A DNA stretch of 64,000 bases from Synchiropus splendidus (taxonomy: Eukaryota; Chordata; Actinopteri; Syngnathiformes; Callionymidae): positions 140,235 through 204,234 of the forward strand of contig NW_026527086.1 of the NCBI RefSeq assembly GCF_027744825.2, in the 5' to 3' direction. Each line of letters begins with the position of its first letter. Within the stretch, counting starts at the first letter, position 1. Positions 1 to 10,100 of the stretch are shown piece by piece. Below the pieces are notes generated by a model. That model did no database searches. It was not told where the DNA came from and saw only the letters and a list, made by a program, of their open reading frames with translations. Position numbers and translations under genes: made by a program.

Positions 1-367
1 TATGGCACAATGCGTAAAAACGCTTTTCAGCCTGAGATAAGGTGGGTTTCGGAACGCCAAACATAAAAGTGCTGATAACTTTGGAAAAACACTTCAGACA
101 GTTTAGATTTGATGTGCAACTACTAGAAAGACCCTTTCTGCTATAGTGGGAGGTTAAAATTTCATGTTCTGAAGCTTTCCTGAAAAGTTATGGCACAATG
201 CACAAAAACGCTTTTCAGCCTGAGATAAGGTGGGTTTCGGAACGCCAAACATAAAAGTGTTGATAACTATTGAAAAACACTTCAGACAGCTTAGATTTGA
301 TGTGCAACTACTAGAAAGACCCTTTCTGCTATAGTGGGAGGTTAAAATTTCATGTTCTGAAGCTTCC

Positions 368-406
368 CTGAAAAGTTATGGCACAATGCACAAAAACGCT
401 TTTCAG
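368..406. other. Junction-spanning inverted repeat (exemplar)
   Basis: CTGAAAAG at the end of one monomer (368-375) is the exact reverse complement of CTTTTCAG in the next (399-406), with 23 bases between. The pair recurs at essentially every monomer junction. One copy is broken by C35900. It could form a weak hairpin in single-stranded DNA or RNA, or be a dyad bound by a protein. No function is shown. Confidence 0.6.
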
Positions 407-442
407 CCTGAGATAAGGTGGGTTTCGGAACGCCAAACATAA

Positions 443-470
443 AAGTGTTGATAACTTTGGAAAAACACTT
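443..470. other. Inverted repeat AAGTGTT/AACACTT around the most variable site (exemplar)
   Basis: AAGTGTT (443-449, monomer positions 67-73) and AACACTT (464-470, positions 88-94) are perfect 7-bp complements flanking 14 bases. Diagnostic positions 74, 81 and 83 lie in the loop. The C72 variant breaks one stem pair and the aaacaattc variant (A92) breaks another. Confidence 0.55.
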
Positions 471-500
471 CAGACAGTTTAGATTTGATGTGCAACTACT

Positions 501-515
501 AGAAAGACCCTTTCT
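501..515. other. Short hairpin AGAAAG-acc-CTTTCT (exemplar)
   Basis: AGAAAG (501-506) and CTTTCT (510-515) are perfect 6-bp complements with a 3-base loop. They lie within the nearly invariant part of the monomer (positions 125-139). Rare changes at 34909, 41116, 52017 and 52207 fall in the loop or stem. Confidence 0.55.
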
Positions 516-752
516 GCTATAGTGGGAGGTTAAAATTTCATGTTCTGAAGCTTCCCTGAAAAGTTATGGCACAATGCACAAAAACGCTTTTCAGCCTGAG
601 ATAAGGTGGGTTTCGGAACGCCAAACATAAAAGTGTTGATAACTTTGGAAAAACACTTCAGACAGTTTAGATTTGATGTGCAACTACTAGAAAGACCCTT
701 TCTGCTATAGTGGGAGGTTAAAATTTCATGTTCTGAAGCTTCCCTGAAAAGT

Positions 753-940
753 TATGGCACAATGCACAAAAACGCTTTTCAGCCTGAGATAAGGTGGGTT
801 TCGGAACGCCAAACATAAAAGTGTTGATAACTTTCGAAAAACACTTCAGAGAGCTTAGATTTGATGTGCACCTACTAGAAAGACCCTTTCTGCTATAGTG
901 GGAGGTTAAAATTTCATGTTCTGAAGCTTCCCTGAAAAGT
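753..940. repeat. Variant monomer, type C (C83, G99, C102, C119)
   Basis: This exemplar carries four linked changes relative to type A: C83, G99, C102 and C119. C83 creates TTCGAA (a BstBI-type site) within the 8-bp palindrome TTTCGAAA and adds a fourth CpG. A related subtype keeps C83 and C119 but has C99 rather than G99 (for example 2445-2632, 7896-8083, 46999-47186 and 59031-59218). Type C monomers ending in cttccc are nearly always followed by a GT-start monomer. Confidence 0.85.
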
Positions 941-2820
941 TATGGCACAATGCGTAAAAACGCTTTTCAGCCTGAGATAAGGTGGGTTTCGGAACGCCAA
1001 ACATAAAAGTGCTGATAACTTTGGAAAAACACTTCAGACAGTTTAGATTTGATGTGCAACTACTAGAAAGACCCTTTCTGCTATAGTGGGAGGTTAAAAT
1101 TTCATGTTCTGAAGCTTTCCTGAAAAGTTATGGCACAATGCACAAAAACGCTTTTCAGCCTGAGATAAGGTGGGTTTCGGAACGCCAAACATAAAAGTGT
1201 TGATAACTATTGAAAAACACTTCAGACAGCTTAGATTTGATGTGCAACTACTAGAAAGACCCTTTCTGCTATAGTGGGAGGTTAAAATTTCATGTTCTGA
1301 AGCTTCCCTGAAAAGTTATGGCACAATGCACAAAAACGCTTTTCAGCCTGAGATAAGGTGGGTTTCGGAACGCCAAACATAAAAGTGTTGATAACTTTGG
1401 AAAAACACTTCAGACAGTTTAGATTTGATGTGCAACTACTAGAAAGACCCTTTCTGCTATAGTGGGAGGTTAAAATTTCATGTTCTGAAGCTTCCCTGAA
1501 AAGTTATGGCACAATGCACAAAAACGCTTTTCAGCCTGAGATAAGGTGGGTTTCGGAACGCCAAACATAAAAGTGTTGATAACTTTGGAAAAACACTTCA
1601 GACAGTTTAGATTTGATGTGCAACTACTAGAAAGACCCTTTCTGCTATAGTGGGAGGTTAAAATTTCATGTTCTGAAGCTTCCCTGAAAAGTTATGGCAC
1701 AATGCACAAAAACGCTTTTCAGCCTGAGATAAGGTGGGTTTCGGAACGCCAAACATAAAAGTGTTGATAACTTTCGAAAAACACTTCAGAGAGCTTAGAT
1801 TTGATGTGCACCTACTAGAAAGACCCTTTCTGCTATAGTGGGAGGTTAAAATTTCATGTTCTGAAGCTTTCCTGAAAAGTTATGGCACAATGCACAAAAA
1901 CGCTTTTCAGCCTGAGATAAGGTGGGTTTCGGAACGCCAAACATAAAAGTGTTGATAACTTTCGAAAAACACTTCAGAGAGCTTAGATTTGATGTGCACC
2001 TACTAGAAAGACCCTTTCTGCTATAGTGGGAGGTTAAAATTTCATGTTCTGAAGCTTTCCTGAAAAGTTATGGCACAATGCACAAAAACGCTTTTCAGCC
2101 TGAGATAAGGTGGGTTTCGGAACGCCAAACATAAAAGTGTTGATAACTTTCGAAAAACACTTCAGAGAGCTTAGATTTGATGTGCACCTACTAGAAAGAC
2201 CCTTTCTGCTATAGTGGGAGGTTAAAATTTCATGTTCTGAAGCTTCCCTGAAAAGTTATGGCACAATGCGTAAAAACGCTTTTCAGCCTGAGATAAGGTG
2301 GGTTTCGGAACGCCAAACATAAAAGTGTTGATAACTTTGGAAAAACACTTCAGACAGCTTAGATTTGATGTGCAACTACTAGAAAGACCCTTTCTGCTAT
2401 AGTGGGAGGTTAAAATTTCATGTTCTGAAGCTTCCCTGAAAAGTTATGGCACAATGCACAAAAACGCTTTTCAGCCTGAGATAAGGTGGGTTTCGGAACG
2501 CCAAACATAAAAGTGTTGATAACTTTCGAAAAACACTTCAGACAGCTTAGATTTGATGTGCACCTACTAGAAAGACCCTTTCTGCTATAGTGGGAGGTTA
2601 AAATTTCATGTTCTGAAGCTTCCCTGAAAAGTTATGGCACAATGCGTAAAAACGCTTTTCAGCCTGTGATAAGGTGGGTTTCGGAACGCCAAACATAAAA
2701 GTGTTGATAACTTTGGAAAAACACTTCAGACAGTTTAGATTTGATGTGCAACTACTAGAAAGACCCTTTCTGCTATAGTGGGAGGTTAAAATTTCATGTT
2801 CTGAAGCTTCCCTGAAAAGT

Positions 2821-3008
2821 TATGGCACAATGCACAAAAACGCTTTTCAGCCTGAGATAAGGTGGGTTTCGGAACGCCAAACATAAAAGTGTTGATAACT
2901 TTTGAAAAACACTTCAGACAGCTTAGATTTGATGTGCAACTACTAGAAAGACCCTTTCTGCTATAGTGGGAGGTTAAAATTTCATGTTCTGAAGCTTCCC
3001 TGAAAAGT
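2821..3008. repeat. Variant monomer, type B (T83, C102)
   Basis: This exemplar differs from type A at two main sites, with T at 83 (actttt-gaaa context) and C at 102 (cagctt). A sub-variant with A81 and T83 (actattg) occurs at 189, 1129, 15039, 19175 and 26319. All of these sub-variants lie in the first 27 kb. Type B is usually preceded by a GT-start type A monomer ending in ctttcc and followed by a type A monomer. Confidence 0.85.
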
Positions 3009-5264
3009 TATGGCACAATGCACAAAAACGCTTTTCAGCCTGAGATAAGGTGGGTTTCGGAACGCCAAACATAAAAGTGTTGATAACTTTGGAAAAACAC
3101 TTCAGACAGTTTAGATTTGATGTGCAACTACTAGAAAGACCCTTTCTGCTATAGTGGGAGGTTAAAATTTCATGTTCTGAAGCTTCCCTGAAAAGTTATG
3201 GCACAATGCACAAAAACGCTTTTCAGCCTGAGATAAGGTGGGTTTCGGAACGCCAAACATAAAAGTGTTGATAACTTTTGAAAAACACTTCAGACAGCTT
3301 AGATTTGATGTGCAACTACTAGAAAGACCCTTTCTGCTATAGTGGGAGGTTAAAATTTCATGTTCTGAAGCTTCCCTGAAAAGTTATGGCACAATGCACA
3401 AAAACGCTTTTCAGCCTGAGATAAGGTGGGTTTCGGAACGCCAAACATAAAAGTGTTGATAACTTTGGAAAAACACTTCAGACAGTTTAGATTTGATGTG
3501 CAACTACTAGAAAGACCCTTTCTGCTATAGTGGGAGGTTAAAATTTCATGTTCTGAAGCTTCCCTGAAAAGTTATGGCACAATGCACAAAAACGCTTTTC
3601 AGCCTGAGATAAGGTGGGTTTCGGAACGCCAAACATAAAAGTGTTGATAACTTTGGAAAAACACTTCAGACAGTTTAGATTTGATGTGCAACTACTAGAA
3701 AGACCCTGTCTGCTATAGTGGGAGGTTAAAATTTCATGTTCTGAAGCTTCCCTGAAAAGTTATGGCACAATGCACAAAAACGCTTTTCAGCCTGAGATAA
3801 GGTGGGTTTCGGAACGCCAAACATAAAAGTGTTGATAACTTTCGAAAAACACTTCAGAGAGCTTAGATTTGATGTGCACCTACTAGAAAGACCCTTTCTG
3901 CTATAGTGGGAGGTTAAAATTTCATGTTCTGAAGCTTCCCTGAAAAGTTATGGCACAATGCACAAAAACGCTTTTCAGCCTGAGATAAGGTGGGTTTCGG
4001 AACGCCAAACATAAAAGTGTTGATAACTTTCGAAAAACACTTCAGAGAGCTTAGATTTGATGTGCACCTACTAGAAAGACCCTTTCTGCTATAGTGGGAG
4101 GTTAAAATTTCATGTTCTGAAGCTTTCCTGAAAAGTTATGGCACAATGCACAAAAACGCTTTTCAGCCTGAGATAAGGTGGGTTTCGGAACGCCAAACAT
4201 AAAAGTGTTGATAACTTTCGAAAAACACTTCAGAGAGCTTAGATTTGATGTGCACCTACTAGAAAGACCCTTTCTGCTATAGTGGGAGGTTAAAATTTCA
4301 TGTTCTGAAGCTTCCCTGAAAAGTTATGGCACAATGCGTAAAAACGCTTTTCAGCCTGAGATAAGGTGGGTTTCGGAACGCCAAACATAAAAGTGTTGAT
4401 AACTTTGGAAAAACACTTCAGACAGCTTAGATTTGATGTGCAACTACTAGAAAGACCCTTTCTGCTATAGTGGGAGGTTAAAATTTCATGTTCTGAAGCT
4501 TCCCTGAAAAGTTATGGCACAATGCACAAAAACGCTTTTCAGCCTGAGATAAGGTGGGTTTCGGAACGCCAAACATCAAAGTGTTGATAACTTTCGAAAA
4601 ACACTTCAGACAGCTTAGATTTGATGTGCACCTACTAGAAAGACCCTTTCTGCTATAGCGGGAGGTTAAAATTTCATGTTCTGAAGCTTCCCTGAAAAGT
4701 TATGGCACAATGCGTAAAAACGCTTTTCAGCCTGAGATAAGGTGGGTTTCGGAACGCCAAACATAAAAGTGTTGATAACTTTGGAAAAACACTTCAGACA
4801 GTTTAGATTTGATGTGCAACTACTAGAAAGACCCTTTCTGCTATAGTGGGAGGTTAAAATTTCATGTTCTGAAGCTTCCCTGAAAAGTTATGGCACAATG
4901 CACAAAAACGCTTTTCAGCCTGAGATAAGGTGGGTTTCGGAACGCCAAACATAAAAGTGTTAATAACTTTGGAAAAACACTTCAGACAGTTTAGATTTGA
5001 TGTGCAACTACTAGAAAGACCCTTTCTGCTATAGTGGGAGGTTAAAATTACATGTTCTGAAGCTTCCCTGAAAAGTTATGGCACAATGCACAAAAACGCT
5101 TTTCAGCCTGAGATAAGGTGGGTTTCGGAACGCCAAACATAAAAGTGTTGATAACTTTCGAAAAACACTTCAGAGAGCTTAGATTTGATGTGCACCTACT
5201 AGAAAGACCCTTTCTGCTATAGTGGGAGGTTAAAATTTCATGTTCTGAAGCTTCCCTGAAAAGT

Positions 5265-5451
5265 TATGGCACAATGCGTAAAAACGCTTTTCAGCCTGAG
5301 ATAAGGTGGGTTTCGGAACGCCAAACATAAAAGTGTTGATAACTTTGGAAAAACACTTCAGACAGTTTAGATTTGATGTGCAACTACTAGAAAGACCCTT
5401 TCTGCTATAGTGGGAGGTAAAATTTCATGTTCTGAAGCTTCCCTGAAAAGT
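5265..5451. repeat. Short monomer (187 bp) with a one-base deletion, first copy
   Basis: In monomer 29 the usual gggaggttaaaat reads gggaggtaaaat, so one T is missing. This is one of only two length changes in the window. It shifts the 188-bp register by one base from here on. Confidence 0.92.
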
Positions 5452-7143
5452 TATGGCACAATGCACAAAAACGCTTTTCAGCCTGAGATAAGGTGGGTTT
5501 CGGAACGCCAAACATAAAAGTGTTGATAACTTTTGAAAAACACTTCAGACAGCTTAGATTTGATGTGCAACTACTAGAAAGACCCTTTCTGCTATAGTGG
5601 GAGGTTAAAATTTCATGTTCTGAAGCTTCCCTGAAAAGTTATGGCACAATGCACAAAAACGCTTTTCAGCCTGAGATAAGGTGGGTTTCGGAACGCCAAA
5701 CATAAAAGTGTTGATAACTTTGGAAAAACACTTCAGACAGTTTAGATTTGATGTGCAACTACTAGAAAGACCCTTTCTGCTATAGTGGGAGGTTAAAATT
5801 TCATGTTCTGAAGCTTCCCTGAAAAGTTATGGCACAATGCACAAAAACGCTTTTCAGCCTGAGATAAGGTGGGTTTCGGAACGCCAAACATAAAAGTGTT
5901 GATAACTTTCGAAAAACAATTCAGAGAGCTTAGATTTGATGTGCACCTACTAGAAAGACCCTTTCTGCTATAGTGGGAGGTTAAAATTTCATGTTCTGAA
6001 GCTTTCCTGAAAAGTTATGGCACAATGCACAAAAACGCTTTTCAGCCTGAGATAAGGTGGGTTTCGGAACGCCAAACATAAAAGTGTTGATAACTTTGGA
6101 AAAACACTTCAGACAGTTTAGATTTGATGTGCAACTACTAGAAAGACCCTTTCTGCTATAGTGGGAGGTTAAAATTTCATGTTCTGAAGCTTCCCTGAAA
6201 AGTTATGGCACAATGCACAAAAACGCTTTTCAGCCTGAGATAAGGTGGGTTTCGGAACGCCAAACATAAAAGTGTTGATAACTTTGGAAAAACACTTCAG
6301 ACAGTTTAGATTTGATGTGCAACTACTAGAAAGACCCTTTCTGCTATAGTGGGAGGTTAAAATTTCATGTTCTGAAGCTTCCCTGAAAAGTTATGGCACA
6401 ATGCACAAAAACGCTTTTCAGCCTGAGATAAGGTGGGTTTCGGAACGCCAAACATAAAAGTGTTGATAACTTTGGAAAAACACTTCAGACAGTTTAGATT
6501 TGATGTGCACCTACTAGAAAGACCCTTTCTGCTATAGTGGGAGGTTAAAATTTCATGTTCTGAAGCTTCCCTGAAAAGTTATGGGACAATGCGTAAAAAC
6601 GCTTTTCAGCCTGAGATAAGGTGGGTTTCGGAACGCCAAACATAAAAGTGTTGATAACTTTCGAAAAACACTTCAGAGAGCTTAGATTTGATGTGCACCT
6701 ACTAGAAAGACCCTTTCTGCTATAGTGGGAGGTTAAAATTTCATGTTCTGAAGCTTCCCTGAAAAGTTATGGCACAATGCACAAAAACGCTTTTCAGCCT
6801 GAGATAAGGTGGGTTTCGGAACGCCAAACATAAAAGTGTTGATAACTTTGGAAAAACACTTCAGACAGTTTAGATTTGATGTGCAACTACTAGAAAGACC
6901 CTTTCTGCTATAGTGGGAGGTTAAAATTTCATGTTCTGAAGCTTTCCTGAAAAGTTATGGCACAATGCACAAAAACGCTTTTCAGCCTGAGATAAGGTGG
7001 GTTTCGGAACGCCAAACATAAAAGTGTTGATAACTTTCGAAAAACACTTCAGACAGCTTAGATTTGATGTGCAACTACTAGAAAGACCCTTTCTGCTATA
7101 GTGGGAGGTTAAAATTTCATGTTCTGAAGCTTCCCTGAAAAGT

Positions 7144-10100
7144 TATGGCACAATGCACAAAAACGCTTTTCAGCCTGAGATAAGGTGGGTTTCGGAACGC
7201 CAAACATAAAAGTGTTGATAACTTTCGAAAAACACTTCAGAGAGCTTAGATTTGATGTGCACCTACTAGAAAGACCCTTTCTGCTATAGTGGGAGGTTAA
7301 AATTTCATGTTCTGAAGCTTTCCTGAAAAGTTATGGCACAATGCACAAAAACGCTTTTCAGCCTGAGATAAGGTGGGTTTCGGAACGCCAAACATAAAAG
7401 TGTTGATAACTTTCGAAAAACACTTCAGAGAGCTTAGATTTGATGTGCACCTACTAGAAAGACCCTTTCTGCTATAGTGGGAGGTTAAAATTTCATGTTC
7501 TGAAGCTTTCCTGAAAAGTTATGGCACAATGCACAAAAACGCTTTTCAGCCTGAGATAAGGTGGGTTTCGGAACGCCAAACATAAAAGTGTTGATAACTT
7601 TCGAAAAACACTTCAGAGAGCTTAGATTTGATGTGCACCTACTAGAAAGACCCTTTCTGCTATAGTGGGAGGTTAAAATTTCATGTTCTGAAGCTTCCCT
7701 GAAAAGTTATGGCACAATGCGTAAAAACGCTTTTCAGCCTGAGATAAGGTGGGTTTCGGAACGCCAAACATAAAAGTGTTGATAACTTTGGAAAAACACT
7801 TCAGACAGCTTAGATTTGATGTGCAACTACTAGAAAGACCCTTTCTGCTATAGTGGGAGGTTAAAATTTCATGTTCTGAAGCTTCCCTGAAAAGTTATGG
7901 CACAATGCACAAAAACGCTTTTCAGCCTGAGATAAGGTGGGTTTCGGAACGCCAAACATAAAAGTGTTGATAACTTTCGAAAAACACTTCAGACAGCTTA
8001 GATTTGATGTGCACCTACTAGAAAGACCCTTTCTGCTATAGTGGGAGGTTAAAATTTCATGTTCTGAAGCTTCCCTGAAAAGTTATGGCACAATGCGTAA
8101 AAACGCTTTTCAGCCTGAGATAAGGTGGGTTTCGGAACGCCAAACATAAAAGTGTTGATAACTTTGGAAAAACACTTCAGACAGTTTAGATTTGATGTGC
8201 AACTACTAGAAAGACCCTTTCTGCTATAGTGGGAGGTTAAAATTTCATGTTCTGAAGCTTCCCTGAAAAGTTATGGCACAATGCACAAAAACGCTTTTCA
8301 GCCTGAGATAAGGTGGGTTTCGGAACGCCAAACATAAAAGTGTTGATAACTTTTGAAAAACACTTCAGACAGCTTAGATTTGATGTGCAACTACTAGAAA
8401 GACCCTTTCTGCTATAGTGGGAGGTTAAAATTTCATGTTCTGAAGCTTCCCTGAAAAGTTATGGCACAATGCACAAAAACGCTTTTCAGCCTGAGATAAG
8501 GTGGGTTTCGGAACGCCAAACATAAAAGTGTTGATAACTTTGGAAAAACACTTCAGACAGTTTAGATTTGATGTGCAACTACTAGAAAGACCCTTTCTGC
8601 TATAGTGGGAGGTTAAAATTTCATGTTCTGAAGCTTCCCTGAAAAGTTATGGCACAATGCACAAAAACGCTTTTCAGCCTGAGATAAGGTGGGTTTCGGA
8701 ACGCCAAACATAAAAGTGTTGATAACTTTTGAAAAACACTTCAGACAGCTTAGATTTGATGTGCAACTACTAGAAAGACCCTTTCTGCTATAGTGGGAGG
8801 TTAAAATTTCATGTTCTGAAGCTTCCCTGAAAAGTTATGGCACAATGCACAAAAACGCTTTTCAGCCTGAGATAAGGTGGGTTTCGGAACGCCAAACATA
8901 AAAGTGTTGATAACTTTGGAAAAACACTTCAGACAGTTTAGATTTGATGTGCAACTACTAGAAAGACCCTTTCTGCTATAGTGGGAGGTTAAAATTTCAT
9001 GTTCTGAAGCTTCCCTGAAAAGTTATGGCACAATGCACAAAAACGCTTTTCAGCCTGAGATAAGGTGGGTTTCGGAACGCCAAACATAAAAGTGTTGATA
9101 ACTTTGGAAAAACACTTCAGACAGTTTAGATTTGATGTGCAACTACTAGAAAGACCCTGTCTGCTATAGTGGGAGGTTAAAATTTCATGTTCTGAAGCTT
9201 CCCTGAAAAGTTATGGCACAATGCACAAAAACGCTTTTCAGCCTGAGATAAGGTGGGTTTCGGAACGCCAAACATAAAAGTGTTGATAACTTTCGAAAAA
9301 CACTTCAGAGAGCTTAGATTTGATGTGCACCTACTAGAAAGACCCTTTCTGCTATAGTGGGAGGTTAAAATTTCATGTTCTGAAGCTTCCCTGAAAAGTT
9401 ATGGCACAATGCACAAAAACGCTTTTCAGCCTGAGATAAGGTGGGTTTCGGAACGCCAAACATAAAAGTGTTGATAACTTTCGAAAAACACTTCAGAGAG
9501 CTTAGATTTGATGTGCACCTACTAGAAAGACCCTTTCTGCTATAGTGGGAGGTTAAAATTTCATGTTCTGAAGCTTTCCTGAAAAGTTATGGCACAATGC
9601 ACAAAAACGCTTTTCAGCCTGAGATAAGGTGGGTTTCGGAACGCCAAACATAAAAGTGTTGATAACTTTCGAAAAACACTTCAGAGAGCTTAGATTTGAT
9701 GTGCACCTACTAGAAAGACCCTTTCTGCTATAGTGGGAGGTTAAAATTTCATGTTCTGAAGCTTCCCTGAAAAGTTATGGCACAATGCGTAAAAACGCTT
9801 TTCAGCCTGAGATAAGGTGGGTTTCGGAACGCCAAACATAAAAGTGTTGATAACTTTGGAAAAACACTTCAGACAGCTTAGATTTGATGTGCAACTACTA
9901 GAAAGACCCTTTCTGCTATAGTGGGAGGTTAAAATTTCATGTTCTGAAGCTTCCCTGAAAAGTTATGGCACAATGCACAAAAACGCTTTTCAGCCTGAGA
10001 TAAGGTGGGTTTCGGAACGCCAAACATCAAAGTGTTGATAACTTTCGAAAAACACTTCAGACAGCTTAGATTTGATGTGCACCTACTAGAAAGACCCTTT

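Larger units (their letters stand above)
377..564. repeat. Reference monomer, type A (188 bp)
   Basis: This is an exemplar of the commonest monomer class. It has AC at monomer positions 14-15, T72, G74, T81, G83, C99, T102, A119 and C178. The stretches at about 16-64 and 123-177 are nearly invariant across the array, and most diagnostic variation falls at 65-122. There are three CpG sites, at 21-22, 50-51 and 55-56. A subset of type A monomers starts with GT at 14-15 and ends with T178, and these often precede type B monomers. Confidence 0.9.
1..1880. repeat. Tandem pair of a five-monomer (940-bp) higher-order unit
   Basis: Monomers 1-5 (1-940) and 6-10 (941-1880) have the same order: GT-A with C72, B with A81, A, A, C. 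The only difference I see is C930 against T1870 at monomer position 178. The same ordered set starts again at 14851, 18987 and 26131. The unit is therefore a recurring higher-order module, although it does not tile the whole array regularly. Confidence 0.85.
1693..7143. repeat. 29-monomer (5,451-bp) segmental unit, copy 1
   Basis: This unit holds monomers 10-38. Rare markers occur in the same order as in the next copy: gtctg at monomer 20, A65-to-C with tagcggg at 25, gttaataac with ttacatg at 27, a one-base deletion in 29, aaacaattc in 32, C119 on a type A background in 35, and tgggac in 36. Its length is 28 x 188 + 187. Relative to copy 2 I see T instead of A at 2667 and C instead of T at 5441. 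Confidence 0.88.

Noticed and set aside
438..446. TATA-like element (cataaaagt) in each monomer
   Set aside because: It is one base from a TATA box, but A-rich matches are expected by chance and no gene or conserved start region follows.
517..526. Resemblance to a phage T7-type promoter core on the minus strand (cactatag)
   Set aside because: Only eight bases match and the rest of the promoter does not. It is a chance match repeated by the array.
377..564. CENP-B box
   Set aside because: I compared TTCG-containing stretches on both strands with the core pattern nTTCGnnnnAnnCGGGn. The ttcggaacgcc stretch lacks the required A and CGGG. The type C ttcgaaaaacacttc stretch has the A but CTTC instead of CGGG. 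Neither is a match.
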